Shown here piece after piece: positions 24,143 to 37,777 of a stretch of 64,000 nt of DNA. The notes below the pieces were generated by a model. That model did no database searches. It worked only from the letters and a program-made list of their open reading frames with translations, and had not been told where the DNA came from. Within the stretch, counting starts at the first letter, position 1. Each line of letters starts with the position of its first letter. The position numbers and the translations under genes were made by a program. Source of the DNA: Iris pallida (lineage: Eukaryota; Streptophyta; Magnoliopsida; Asparagales; Iridaceae); the NCBI GenBank assembly GCA_029216955.1, contig JANAVB010044017.1, forward strand, positions 2,354,429 to 2,418,428, written 5' to 3'.

Positions 24143-27100
24143 TTAGAATGCCTTCAAGCCCATCTTCCTTGCTGTGTCCTCGACCAGCTGACGCTTGAGA
24201 CCCTTCGTGAACGGATCCGCCAGGTTTTCTTGACTCCGAACATCGATCACTGCAATGACGCCCCTTTTTATGAGATCGTTCACTGCTCTGTGCTTCAACC
24301 GCACAGTCCTCTTCTTCCCGTTGAAGAGTTCATTTGATGCCACTGCTGCTGCCGCCTGGTTGTCACAGTATATCGGAATCGCCGGTATCTGAGCCCCAAC
24401 CATTAGAAGGTCATACATGAGCTCCCGAAGCCACTCTGCTTCATCTGCTGCAGTGTCCAATGCAAAGAATTCAGATTCCATGGAGGAGCGAGATAACATA
24501 GTCTGCTTCTTCGACTTCCACGATATAGCAGCTCCACCCATGGCGAACACATATCCACCTGTGGAATATTCGCTCTCCACCTCTGAACACCAGCTAGCAT
24601 CACTGAAGCCTTCCACTACTGACGGATCTCCGCTGTAGTATAGTGCATATGTCTGAGTCTTCTTGAGATATCTCATAACACGCTTCACAGCTTTCCAATG
24701 CTTTACGCCTGGATTGCTCGTAAATCGACTCAACATTCCCACTGCAAAGGCTATGTCAGGCCTTGTGGCAGTAGTAGCGTACATCAAACTTCCGATGACG
24801 CTAGCGTACTCCAACTGCCTGACGCTCTCCTTCGAATTTGGCTCCAGTTTCAGATCACTCCTGTACGGTGTATCAATAATAGGAAGATCTTGATACCCGT
24901 AGCGAGAGAGCATCTTCTCAATGTAATGAGACTGTGACAGTGCTATTCCAGTGCCTGTCCGGATGATCTTGAGCCCCAAGATTACGTCGGCATCCCCCAA
25001 GTCCTTCATACTGAACTTGGTCGAGAGGAATTTCTTTGTCTCTGTGACGCAGCTTAAATCCGTACCTAGGATTAGCATGTCGTCCACGTATAGACAAACG
25101 ATTACTCCTCTTCCGTCAGCAAACTTCGTATAGACACACTTGTCTGTTTCACTGACCCTGTAGCCATTTGACCTTATCACCTTGTCAAACTTCTCATGCC
25201 ACATTTTGGGAGCTTGCTTCAAACCATACAGAGACTTCATCAACTTGCAGACTTTGTCTTCCAGACCTCTGACGACAAAACCTTCTGGTTGTTGCATGTA
25301 GATCTCTTCGGTCAGCTCGCCATTAAGGAATGCCGTTTTCACATCCATCTGATGTATCACCAGCTTGTGTATTGCTGCTAAAGCAATTAACAATCTGATA
25401 GTTGTCATCCGAGCTACTGGAGCATAAGTGTCAAAGTAGTCGATCCCCTGCTTCTGAGCAAACCCCTTGGCCACTAGCCTGGCCTTGAACTTGTCAATGG
25501 TTCCATCTGCTTTCATCTTCTTCTTGAAGATCCATTTGCATCCGATGGGTCTTGCTCCTTCTGGTAGGTCGACCAATACCCATGTGTTATTGGAGGTGAT
25601 TGAGTCAATCTCGTTGTCAATCGCCTCCTTCCAGAATATAGCATCTCTGGTCTTCATCGCCTCATCATAGGTAAGCGGATCTGCTTCCACATGATAGGTG
25701 ACGAAGTCATCTCCGAAGTCTTTCGGCCTCCTCGCTCGCTTAGTTGACGGCTCAGCGAGTTCTGGTTCAGCTGGTGTCTCCTCGACAACAACTCCATCTT
25801 GGACTACTGGTTCGATAAAGATCTCTGTCTGCTCCGCACCCTCATTATTCTCCGGAATGTCCGTGAGAACAATGTTCTTGTGCCTTGCAAACTTTTCTTT
25901 AAAATATTCAGCATCGCGAGATTCGATGATATGATTTGACTCGATATCAAGGAATCTCCGAGCATCACTCTTCTCGGCATACCCCAGGAAGATCGCCTTA
26001 GTAGTCCTTGTCCCCAGCATCTGAATCTTTAGATCCGGGAGCTTCACATAAGCCAGGCACCCCCACACTCGAATGACATTCAGGTTGGGTCTGACTTTGA
26101 ACCAGAGTTCATGAAGAGTTATGTCAGAAGTTGCATACGGCACTCTGTTCAGAATGAAAGTGGCCGTTAATGCAGCTTCTCTCCAATAGCACTTTGGGAG
26201 ACCCGCAGTCAACAGCATAGAATTCATCATCTCTGTCAACGTTCTGTTCTTCCTTTCTGCTACTCCGTTGGATTGTGGAGAATACGGAGCCGTCGTCTCG
26301 TTGATGATTCCATGTTCTTTGCAGAATGATGAGAATTCATGAGACCTATATTCCCCACCTCGATCACTCCTCAGCCTCTTGAGTTGTTGTCCAGTTTGCC
26401 GTTCAGCCTCGGCCCTGAACTCCTTGAACTTCTCGAATGCTTCGTCTTTAGATTTGAGTAAATAGACGAAGGCATACTTGGAGAAGTCATCGATGAAAGT
26501 AATGAAATACTTCATCCCGGCCTTTGTAGAGAATTGTTTGAAGTCACAGATATCTGAGTGAACCAACTCCAGAAGATCTGTGCTTCGATGGACCCTGTGG
26601 AAGGGTTTCCTAGTGATCTTCGTCTGAGCACATATCTCACATTTCTCTACCTTACCCCCACACTTGGAGATAAGTCCTAGACTAGACATTTTGTTTATTC
26701 GCTTACAATGAACATGTCCTAGTCTATTATGCCACAACTCAAGAGAGTAATTCAAACTAGTGATAGCATTGACATTATTATGCTGGGTTACAACAAGCTG
26801 AATTTTGTACATTCCTTCAGTCTGAAAAGCTTTCCCGAAGAAAGTACCCTTCTTGGACATCACCATTTGGCCAGCATTGATGTCCATCCTCAAGCCTGCG
26901 TTGCAGAGCAGGCTCCCAGAGATCAGGTTCTTTGCGATTGCAGGAACATGCTTCACACCTTGAAGCGTCAGAATGTTCCCCGATGTAAGCTTCAGCTCCA
27001 CCGTCCCGATCCCCAGTACTTCAGCTTGTGCCTGGTTCGCCATCATGACTTTCTCGGAAGTAGGCTCATAGGAGACGAACCAGTCCTTGTCTGAACAGAC

Positions 27101-28060
27101 ATGACATGTCGCGCCAGTGTCTATCCACCAGTCCAAGTCTGCCCCCACAGTTGCAACCTGTGCTATCATGGCAACCTGATTAGTAACCAAAGAAACCTTG
27201 TTAGGCTCACCTTGCTCTTTGGGCTTGGACTTGCATTCACTTTTATAGTGACCCTTCTTGCCACAGTTGAAGCAAGTCACATGGGACTTGGACTTCTGTT
27301 GCTTGAATCCTGGACCCTTCACTTTCAGATTCGAGAAGTCCTTCTTCTTGTGGTGAGAAGCCGCCTGCTTCCCTTTGTTCTCTCTGGTGGCTTGAACCAG
27401 ATTCGCCGTTGCTAGTTGCTTGGACAGGGTGTCCAACTTCTGTTGAGAGCGCATCTCGTCCTCAACATGAATCTCGCTGAGGAGATTATCCAGGCTAATC
27501 TCCATCTTCTTCCTATGCATCCTTGCATAGATGTTGCTCCATCCTGGAGGAAGTTTTGCCACGATCCCTCCAACGACGAACTTGTCGACGAGGGGCATGC
27601 TATCGTCCTCCAGTTTCTGGCGCAGCTTCAGGAACTCTTTCACTTGGGGCAGCATGGTCTTCTCGTCTTCAAAGACCCATTTGTGGTATTTTTCAACCAT
27701 GAACATCTTCGACCGGGCCTCGTCGTCGTCATACAGCTTCCCCACGGACTCCCAGATCTCTTTGGCAGAAGTCCTCTTTGTGTAGGACTCGGCCAGAGAG
27801 TCTTTCATGGAATTCAGGATCAGCAGCCTGCATATGTTGTTATCCTTTTTCCACTTCGTCTGCTTGCTCGTAGCAGCGGCCAGAACAGCAGCAGATCCTG
27901 TTGCTGGAACGATTGGTTCTTCCTCATCCAACACGTGATCAACATCCACGAGTTGAAGGTTCAGAGTCACCTTTCGCTTCCAGATCTGGAAGTGTTCGCC
28001 GTCGAATTTCTCCAACTTGTTAAAGCCGGTATCGACAAGCGAAGCACGAGTGTTTTCCAT
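24143..28060 (-). CDS. copia gag-pol polyprotein, intact (1305 aa)
   Basis: This polyprotein supplies capsid, protease, integrase and reverse transcriptase/RNase H for retrotransposition. The start chosen is ATG at 28058-28060 (MENTRASLVD), because it matches the start of element 1; the frame stays open 33 codons further up, towards the LTR. Gag occupies about 1-300, with a CCHC knuckle at C263, C266, H271, C276. Protease has DTGA at 314-317. Integrase has H444, H449, C474 and C477 and a catalytic D503, D566, E602 (DD35E). Reverse transcriptase covers about 825-1070, with D906 and YVDD at 991-994. RNase H has D1154, E1195 and D1233. All key residues are present and there are no stops, so it may be functional. 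A single gag-pol frame is usual for plant copia. Confidence 0.95.
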   Translation of the reverse strand: MENTRASLVDTGFNKLEKFDGEHFQIWKRKVTLNLQLVDVDHVLDEEEPIVPATGSAAVLAAATSKQTKWKKDNNICRLLILNSMKDSLAESYTKRTSAKEIWESVGKLYDDDEARSKMFMVEKYHKWVFEDEKTMLPQVKEFLKLRQKLEDDSMPLVDKFVVGGIVAKLPPGWSNIYARMHRKKMEISLDNLLSEIHVEDEMRSQQKLDTLSKQLATANLVQATRENKGKQAASHHKKKDFSNLKVKGPGFKQQKSKSHVTCFNCGKKGHYKSECKSKPKEQGEPNKVSLVTNQVAMIAQVATVGADLDWWIDTGATCHVCSDKDWFVSYEPTSEKVMMANQAQAEVLGIGTVELKLTSGNILTLQGVKHVPAIAKNLISGSLLCNAGLRMDINAGQMVMSKKGTFFGKAFQTEGMYKIQLVVTQHNNVNAITSLNYSLELWHNRLGHVHCKRINKMSSLGLISKCGGKVEKCEICAQTKITRKPFHRVHRSTDLLELVHSDICDFKQFSTKAGMKYFITFIDDFSKYAFVYLLKSKDEAFEKFKEFRAEAERQTGQQLKRLRSDRGGEYRSHEFSSFCKEHGIINETTAPYSPQSNGVAERKNRTLTEMMNSMLLTAGLPKCYWREAALTATFILNRVPYATSDITLHELWFKVRPNLNVIRVWGCLAYVKLPDLKIQMLGTRTTKAIFLGYAEKSDARRFLDIESNHIIESRDAEYFKEKFARHKNIVLTDIPENNEGAEQTEIFIEPVVQDGVVVEETPAEPELAEPSTKRARRPKDFGDDFVTYHVEADPLTYDEAMKTRDAIFWKEAIDNEIDSITSNNTWVLVDLPEGARPIGCKWIFKKKMKADGTIDKFKARLVAKGFAQKQGIDYFDTYAPVARMTTIRLLIALAAIHKLVIHQMDVKTAFLNGELTEEIYMQQPEGFVVRGLEDKVCKLMKSLYGLKQAPKMWHEKFDKVIRSNGYRVSETDKCVYTKFADGRGVIVCLYVDDMLILGTDLSCVTETKKFLSTKFSMKDLGDADVILGLKIIRTGTGIALSQSHYIEKMLSRYGYQDLPIIDTPYRSDLKLEPNSKESVRQLEYASVIGSLMYATTATRPDIAFAVGMLSRFTSNPGVKHWKAVKRVMRYLKKTQTYALYYSGDPSVVEGFSDASWCSEVESEYSTGGYVFAMGGAAISWKSKKQTMLSRSSMESEFFALDTAADEAEWLRELMYDLLMVGAQIPAIPIYCDNQAAAAVASNELFNGKKRTVRLKHRAVNDLIKRGVIAVIDVRSQENLADPFTKGLKRQLVEDTARKMGLKAF

Positions 28061-28081
28061 CGAATCGTATAGCTTTGAGAT
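28061..28081 (-). other. Leader and primer-binding position of copia element 2
   Basis: The minus strand reads LTR end ...GACCAACA, then ATCTCAAAGCTATACGATTC, then the gag ATG. The leader is only about 21 bases. It shares ATCTCAAAGCT with element 1 and does not match the initiator-Met site used by element 3. Confidence 0.5.
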
Positions 28082-29063
<982 letters not shown>

Positions 29064-29111
29064 AAATTTAATTATAATTAACTTACTTAGAATTACAGTA
29101 GTTTTCATATA

Positions 29112-31194
29112 ATATTTCTAATACGATATTGTACTTGGCTCATATAATTTGAAATAAAATTTTCTTGTTAAGTTCAAGGAAGGGTGGAAACAGAAATTCG
29201 ATCTAGGGTGGGCTGACTCATATAAAAAATATCTATAAAGAAAAAGAATTTATTTTATAAAGTAAAAAAATGTTTTTTTTTTTTTGGGTGGGCTGGAGCC
29301 TACCTTAGTCCACAATGTGGTTCCACCCTTGAGTCTAGGATGATTTTCATATACTATACTAAGCTTTCAACTTTCTATACGATGTCGGACTAAACTTTCT
29401 ATACAGCTTCTTTTATATCTTAACTAAACATGAGAACTTAATCGGATGTGAGGTACAACTCAATATCTCTCATACGTATTATGATTATTGTAGCAATCAT
29501 CTAAAAGAATCTTATTAAAACTTAGTTTGTTTAGAACAATTAAGTTATTGAATATGTACTAAGTTGAGCATACTTCGTAACTGAATTGATCAAATTGGTA
29601 AACAATTCCTAAAAAAATGGTCTCTACTTGATAAAAAATAACATAACCTAACAAAAAATTAAATTTAAAACAACAATTACAATAGTTATCAAAGAGATTA
29701 CGCAAGTAAAGTAAACCTATAGTGGAGGAAAAAGGTTCGAAGATCAAATCTTCACTGTATCTATCATTGAGTGGACACACTTCAGATTTCTAAAAATAAA
29801 TAATTAACTAATTTTAGTTGTCCCAATATCATTATCTTACATATATTTTGAGACTCCTATCTAACAATTTCTTTTTTAACTTCTTCGCTTTTTTTTTTTT
29901 CTATTAGAATTTAAACTTCAGAATCATTATATCTGTCATCGTTAAAGAACACTCATGTTAATTTCTAATACTTCTATTTTACTCTTATCTCATACAATTG
30001 CGCGTACAAAAGTCCGAGTTATCGAAAATGGTTGAACAAAAAAAGAGTAAAAAAAATAAATTCATCTGGACCCAACCATAAATTAATATGTTAAAAAAAG
30101 TTCTTATTTACTGTTATTCAACATAATAATTAGTTTTGTTGAGACACAGAAAGAGAGGGTGATAGAGATCTTTGTTGGGAACGTGTGTACTTTGGGTCAG
30201 TGTCAGTGTGTGGAGCTGTCGCTTTCTCAACTTTGACTGTTACTGCCACAGGTCCACGTGTCCCCTCGCTGAAGAGCACGCGCGCATGCACAAAAATTGC
30301 CGGGATGGGCCCAACCAAGTGGCCTACGCCAGCAATGTCGCAAGCATGACGTCAGCGCCGCCTCAGATATTACAAAATGTGAATCTTATAATACTTTGGT
30401 GGTGGTGGAGGAAATCCCGGACACTTGCTATTTTTTTTTTTTAATTTATTTGGATAGTTAGCTTTTGGACCAAAAAAAAAAAAGAGTCGTCTAACACAAC
30501 TTAGTGGCCATGCTTCCCCAAAAAAATTTGATTAAATTTTGAACTTTTCAAGACAATAGCCTTTATTTTATTTTATTTTCCGGATATAAAATGTAGAGTG
30601 CCAAGGCCGATTTGTTTGCACTCAAGTATTGAAATACAAATCATACAAGTCTTATAATAAGGGTTATTTATTCTAACTATTTCTAAGTTTAGAATTTATA
30701 ATATAAATACTTCTAATTTTAAACTAATTATACTGACAACCCCCATGTTTATATTTATTATACGGTGTACTCATACTTTAAGATAAAAATAAAAAAGTTA
30801 TAACACTAACTACCCTTTTTTTATTTTTTATTTCTAAAAGAAGGGGTGGTCAGTGTAACTAGTTTAAAAGTAGGGGTACCTTGTGTTATAAACTAAAAAC
30901 TGAGGAATAGTTACTGTAAATAACCCTATAATAAATCTTAGGGCAATTCTTTGATGTATATTAAAAAAATCTCTTTAAAAAAACTAAACATATAATAAGA
31001 CAATGGGAGAAATTTTAGTCGGCCTGAACATAAAGCAAGAGATCTGGTCTCGAAGAGGAAATTGAAGGAACGGACAGCTATGCCTGACATTGTTACACAA
31101 ACAACCAAAAAAGAAAGACATATTGTCAAAGTTGTTAAATTTTTGTGATTTTTATCATTTTTTATCATTTTAATCATTATTCTCTCCTATATAT
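29112..31194. other. Unassigned intergenic sequence inside duplicated block
   Basis: About 2 kb, mostly AT-rich, with one GC-richer patch at about 30180-30370 containing CCACGTGTCC and CGCGCGCATGC. A poly-T run lies near 29275. No gene, terminal repeats or RNA gene is recognised. Confidence 0.5.
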
Positions 31195-31778
31195 TGTTGC
31201 AGAATGTCAAGATTTGATTTGATTTAGTTATATTATTTAGGAGTGATTTTAGGGATCATTGTTTTCTTTTATACTCTCTGTAATCCCTATATACTGAGGC
31301 CTCCAGTTGGAAAAAATACACAAAAAATTATCAACTAAAATTGTATCAGCCTAACCGATCCTCTCTTTCTCTCTACCAGATCTCCCTCCCTTGTTACCCT
31401 CCCTCTTTCTTCCTCTTGGCAACTATCCTCTCTCCTATTCCTTCCGAAGAACTCTTTCACCCTAACTCTGATCCTTCTTATACCAACCCTAACCTTAAAT
31501 ATCCCTCAAACCCTAAATCTCAGCATGTCTATCATTATCAAATCACTCTCTTCCACCTGTTCTGCTCTACAGACCTCATATCGTCCCAAAGAGCAAAAGA
31601 ATAGTGGACTATTTTCAACAATAATCGCCACCATAATGCTAGTCTTCTTAGACCTTGGCCTCATCATCATCTATGATCCATGTCAACTCTATTTTGGGTT
31701 TAGCCATTCCTCTCATAACTGCTTCAATTTTAGTGCTCCTCAGCATTACTTAGTATACCGACCTTCCTACTCTGCCTT
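31195..31778 (+). pseudogene. copia 5' fragment: LTR-like end and gag zinc knuckle
   Basis: TGTTGCAGAATGTC at 31195 to ATTATCA at about 31333 looks like a short LTR, with CTCTGTAATCCCTATATACTG inside. It is followed by TTGTATCAGCC, a diverged primer-binding site. Around 31680-31740 a frame encodes CQLYFGFSHSSHNC, which is a CCHC gag knuckle with the second Cys changed to Tyr, followed by FNFSAPQHY. The piece stops at 31778, where the gypsy LTR begins, so the gypsy element probably inserted into this gag. The LTR assignment is tentative; the knuckle is firmer. Confidence 0.55.
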
Positions 31779-34700
31779 TGTCACGACCCGTACCCAGTGT
31801 AAGGGCACGAGAAGTAGGTACGTCCAGCCTACGCCACGGTGTCGGTGGTAGAACGCTGTCATATGTTACATACATCTAACAGTTAAAGGTACTTACACAG
31901 TTTATACTCTCCGAATGGAGGAACAATATAGAATGCACAATCTCAATCACAACTAAGGTAGAAGTACTATAAGGTAGATAGATAAGATCTGAATCCATAA
32001 TAAAATACAAAATAAGAGAGAGAATCTAAGTGTCTAAGATAACAACTCCACAATATCCAATTATCACAAAATCTCAGATATATACAATGAGTATCCAAAA
32101 TGAGATAACAACTGAAAATAAGATAAAGCCTAATCTATGGGGGTATCAGCATCTACTGCTAATGGATCCTGGTGGAGGTCCAAGTCGCAAGTGTCGTCTA
32201 AGGCTGCTCCATAGTATGTAGGACAGAACTCCTCAATGTCATCTATAATATTTCAATAGGTCCAATCAGGACAGGAACGAGAACAATACATCTCACGCAG
32301 TTCATAATATGACATGGTATGTAAATATGCTATAGAGTAAGATACATAAAATGTTGAAGAATATATGTGAAGTAAAAGAGATGACTGTAAAGAAATATCT
32401 ACTATAAGTAAAGAACTAACAGTGGCTAGTGATGTAGAGTACAAGATAGACATGTGAACGGCTTGAATTTGAGTATTCTAAGAGTTTGCACATGATTACA
32501 CTACTTTGAAATTGTTTACACGACCATTTATACTCTTCCGTACCCCAATCAATACACAAAGATCCAGACAAGTTATGTTATTGTACAAGATATCACATGA
32601 AGGCCCATAAATGGGTGCACATGAATGTATACATGGGGGCTCTGTGAACATGAGAGTACATGAATCACAAGAGTGCGCATGAATGGTGAAAGCACCAGAG
32701 TATATGATGAAAGTGAAACACACATGATATACCGTAACCCGATGCTCCAGAGGGAGATAACATCTCATGAAGGAATCCATATAGTACCAATCCGTGTTAA
32801 CAACATGACAACATCAAGTAAAGTAATCTAGAGCATAAATGTAAATCCTATCAAGTATAAAACGATCAGAGAATGAACTCGCCTGATACCCTGATCAACT
32901 GATATATAGATGTCCAAACTGGAGTCACAGAGTCCTATTTAGAGCAATACAGGTTATAAAGAGTTCAAATTATATAATAATTGAAGTGTACAATGCAATC
33001 TACATGATTCTAGGTCAATCTAGGTCAAAGTCAACTCTTGGTCAACTCTGGACTATCGGGTCAAAGGCTAATCTAGGGTATTGGTATCAACCACATCTAC
33101 TACCTATAAATCCTACTCAAGACTAACCTATAAGTCATGTAGATATATGTTATATGTATAGTGTATCATAACACCTATCTATATATCTACACATTTATAG
33201 ATTAGGCACAATATCCAAGATGCCACTTACACTAAGGTATCTCACATAAACTTAGTACATACATACATATAGGCATAGCTTTCATGTATGTCCTATGGGG
33301 TACAGAGGATACCACCACCTTAACTCTTTACCAATCCTAAGTATAACAATATCTATAACATACATATATAACTATAGATGTAAGGTATTACATTAAGCCA
33401 ATCAACATGTGTATAACTACAAGCCTGCTATTGACCTTATATGTATACATATCTACCACAGGGCAGTAAGTGAACATACCCCCAACTGATACTCAAGCCA
33501 TACTTAGACTACATAATGTGATAATCAAAATTATAACCTTACATATATAATAGTTATATAGGGGCTGAACCAAGGTATAAGGAAATGGGAAACCAACAAA
33601 ACATGAACAGAAAACTATCATATGGGATCATCAAGGACTGTAATAAGAGATATGGTCAGAACATGAATGGATAGATCAAAGCTCCCAGAACTGGACATGG
33701 TCATGACTGAATAAAGGACTGAACCAAATATATGATAGCCAAAGGTAGTGAACAAAAGGCTACCTAAACAGTTGGTGACTAACCTAAGAAACAAGAATAT
33801 AGGCTAACTGGACATCAACAGGACAGTAAGGATAAAAGGGGTGTCAAGTGTGTGCAGACATTACAAGTGTGTGCAGGCAACAAGTAGATGGCAGTTCAAT
33901 GTGTGAGCAGTAAAAAAAAAGGGCAACCTCATGATACAAGACACTAATGTGGATATTCAAACATGTGAGTGAACCAAGGATACAGATGGAGGCAATTGTA
34001 GGCAAGAGTACAGGATAATGTGCAGAGCATGCTTGTATTGCAGTATTCAGATGATAATGTTTATCACTGATACATGTTTGTATCCGTGATGTAGGCCACA
34101 TGAAATACAGGGGATGATGTATCACTGAATGCAGTAAATTTAATACAATGTACATACAAGGTGTGTGTAGCATGCTAAATGAGGCATAGGGAGTATGGAG
34201 TGTCATGATATGGATATGCATGTAACTGTGACTGGAACAACACTAATACATGAAGCTACAGTGAAGGAGTGAACATTAAGTAGTGTGGGCTAGTTAAAAA
34301 GTAGGGTCTGACCAAAATTAGTATATGAACATTCTCCTAATTCAGGGCATAACATGACATCCAAACATTACCTGGACTAGGATATCTGATAGAACATGTA
34401 TATATATAAGGTGGATAAAACTAAGCATGACATGGTAGAACATCCAAATACCAAGTAACCCAACTCGAGCTTAAGACTCCCCTTAATCTGTGTCTAATAT
34501 GTGTCAATTAAGAGTGTGTGTGAGTGATTGCATGGCAAATTACATAAGCTAGTGTGTCAATGTGTCAATCATGTGTCCATGAGGTGTCAAAACAAAGTAT
34601 CCTATATGTATCACATATTAACAAGCGTCGAGCATGGGTGGGTGTGTGCATGGCAAAACATGTATACTAATGTGTCAGTATGTCATGGTATTGTCTAGCA

Positions 34701-36497
34701 TGCCATCAAGTGTCATTGTGTCTAGCAAAACGTGCCAGAATGTGTCAGTGAAGTATGTCCAGTATCTAATGTGTGCAGTAACACTAGTATTAGACATGCC
34801 AATCATGGTATCAGAGAGTGCTCTGATACTTCAAATATCAGAGTACAAATGTGTGAATCAGACAGGTACGTGTTGTGGTCGAGTGATGTGCAAGTACAAG
34901 TGTCAACTTGGTATCAGACGTGTGCTGAGTATCAAGTGTCACCCTTAGACGTGTCCGTGTATCCAAATCCCAAGCCAACCTGCGTCAAAACCCAACAAAT
35001 ATGGTATCAGTGAACACAGTGTATAGGCTGTCTCGTGCGGCCATGTCGAGTCCAATAGGACATGACACAGTGCACGTTGGGTCTCATGCTCGGGTATACA
35101 CTTAGAGGGGGTCTAGGGCTAGACAATCGACCCCCTGAATCGAGTCCAATAGGTGTCACGACAGGACACGAAGTCCGTGTCAGTGAAGGTCTGTGTGATT
35201 GTGTGCGTGTGTGTAAAATCAGTGCGGGTGGAATTTCTTCCAATCTATTCGATGAAACCCTATAAAACTTTATCAGTGTAGTGTCAGATATGTGCCCTCG
35301 GTGTCCACCAAGTTTTGTGTCCAAACGTGCTGTGTCGTGTCCGCTACAGTGCCCGTAAAGCAGAGGACCGCACGAGCCTCGTGCAGTATCTTGTGCAGCG
35401 TGTCCGCGGTCGTTTCTGACACAAAAATGACACGAATTCGTTTTCAGTCCTAGGGGGATTGAAAACACACATATAGATCTACATTTTTATAAAATTAGTT
35501 TTTTGAAAAAAGCAAGAAAAATCCCTCTTGGGCATTTCATCAAACACCTAACCAATTACACTGATACGTGTCCGATACGGACACCAAATCAACACAAATT
35601 TCCACCAAAATTTTCCTACATATAGGGGACACCTAGATGGATGCATCTATGGAATAAAATCAGGAACTTATGGTAATTTGTAGGGATTTACCTATAGGGA
35701 TCCAATCAACAAGAAAAAGCCCCAAATTGTAAGTCTCCTTCCTCAAGCTATGTCCCGATGAGCTCCCCTCCTTACAAGCTAGCCTCCTTATTCTTCTACT
35801 CCAGATTTGGATTCCAATGCAAAAAATTGGGATCAATTTGGTGGAGGAATGAGGAGATTTGATGAAAGGGAAAAGAAATTAGGGTTTCCTACAAGGAGGT
35901 GTTCTAAAATAGGCAAGTGGCTATGAAGAGAGATTATATAGGCTGATATTAGGTCATTAGTGGCTGTCCAAATTAAGAGCTAGGGTTAGGCTCTCTCATG
36001 GTGGGCTTTGGGCCAAGATTGTGAACTAGATAGTTCAATTTCTTAACCAAAAGTCCAATGTGCTAAACTCTCTCAATCCTCTCATGAACCCTAGTCACAC
36101 TCAAGTCAACTAAGACCAACTTAAGTTAGATTAGGGTCCCACAATATGCTAACTAAGTCACCAAAGTCAAAGTCAAACTCTGGCTAGTCTCTAAGTCACA
36201 ACTAGCAAAAGTCAAAAATAACAACCATTAATCAAATAATTCCAAGCAACCAAAATGACCAAAATACCCCTAAGCCAAAAAATGAAAATTAACACATCCT
36301 AATCTCATGGTTAGGCTCTAGGTCAAGTAGTCTCTAGGGTTTCACTAGCAAAACACCAAAATCACAAATCACCAATAAAAATAGTTTTAAAATAATAAAT
36401 AAATTACCAAAAATCATAACATGATTTAAGTACCATTAATAAATAATAAAATTATAAACTTTCAAAATTATTCTTATTTAAAAAATTGGGTGTTACA
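31779..36497 (-). repeat. 3' LTR of gypsy element, 4719 bp
   Basis: It starts TGTCACGACCC and ends GGGTGTTACA on the plus strand. The first ~880 bp match 38679-39561 closely. It is rich in short TGTGTCA/TGTGTG motifs (about 34500-35400) and contains a near-palindrome GTGTCCGATACGGACAC near 35570. No supported open frame lies inside. The 5 bases before it are GCCTT; the matching duplicate would be beyond the interrupted 5' LTR and cannot be found. Confidence 0.8.
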
Positions 36498-37777
36498 AGT
36501 CTACCCTTCTTAGAGAAATTTCGTCCTCGAAATTAAGAAGGTCGTAATCCTGTAGGTCAACCCCCAACAATCAAGGTCAAAGCTTCTACCTAGCAGCACC
36601 CTGGGTCAGCAAGTCCAATATGGGCAGTAGGCTTAAAATAGGTCATATCCAGAATTTGGGTCGGCAAGTTGGGTCAAAAAGTGTTCCCAATTCGAGTCGG
36701 AAATAGAAGTGACCCCATAGGGTGAATCAAGATGGGGTCGTATATCGAGAAAGTCGTATGAAGGAAACGGAGCACTAGATGGTGTGTCTGAGTGGTACAC
36801 GAAGGTCATGAGTCTTGGGGGTCATATATAGGTCTTGCAGGAGAAGTTAGTTTTGAGAAAATAACTAGTCCTGTGCTCCTAAATTAAAAGTCACGGTAAT
36901 GTGTATGAAATAATCATAATTAAAGTGGAAATGGTCAAATGGCCTAAATTGGACCGAAAGTGTGTTACCAAAATAGTACAAGGGACAGGATAAGTGGGAC
37001 AGTCTGTGGTCATGGGTGCCAGTCTGGGAGGATAAGGAAAACAATAAATCAATCAGGGCTGTAAGGGTTACCATTCTAGGGTCAGAGCTATACTATCACT
37101 TCTAAGTCAAAATGCCTAGCACAATCAATTAATTCATTAAGAGAAATTCATAACAAGAAAGTTATATAAAGGATTATATTAACAGTTAGAGCTACTCCTA
37201 CTCCTAAGTTAAATGATGAGAAAGCAAAACAAACAACAACAATTTTGAAAGACTGAAACGAAAAGTAGATGATATGTTCAAAAACTTTTAAGATAAAATC
37301 TGATAATCATATGCGTCCATCCAAAATCATGGCACTCTGAATCCTCATCATACTAGTAAGCATGGCTATGATAACTATAGAGTCCCAACTAATGTACACA
37401 CTTCTAGAATAATGGTATTTAAAATTTTTGCTCTGCCGCTAGCTTGGCTGCGAAAACCTTAATTTCCCACACCCGAGAAATATATCCAAAATCAGACTGT
37501 AGGTCCTTGCCATGCTGGCTAATGTGACTGTAGAAGACTAGATTCCATAACTGAGATGACCTAGCCTATATAATTTATCTTGGCAGAAAATTAAATCAAC
37601 AATGAATACCAAGAATTAGATTCATCTACGAACAAGAACGATAAACAAGATCTGTTGGAACTGAATTTTGAGATGGTTATAATAAGGCAAGGGAGAAACA
37701 AAATCAAGATGAACAGAACCTGCGATAAGCTCTTCTACTGCCTGTGCACCCTCAGCTGCCATAGCGTAAGCTTGCCC
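36498..37777 (-). other. Gypsy internal region without recognisable pol
   Basis: It begins beside the LTR with a minus-strand purine-rich tract (AAGAAGGGTAGACT) and the FEDEI-like end sequence. The next 1.2 kb shows no protease, reverse transcriptase or integrase motif on either strand, so pol has been deleted or replaced. Confidence 0.65.

Noticed and set aside
30172..30444. 90-codon frame with CACGTG-containing upstream sequence as a host gene
   Set aside because: No domain, no clear splice or start context, and the same unsupported frame recurs only because the block is duplicated at 60702-60974.
31525..31851. 108-codon plus-strand frame as a small protein gene
   Set aside because: It spans the junction of a copia gag fragment with a gypsy LTR, so it is chimeric by insertion.
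35500..35590. PPR-like peptide VFDEMPKRD on the minus strand
   Set aside because: It is a nine-residue chance match inside a gypsy LTR with no surrounding repeats of the PPR pattern and no open frame.
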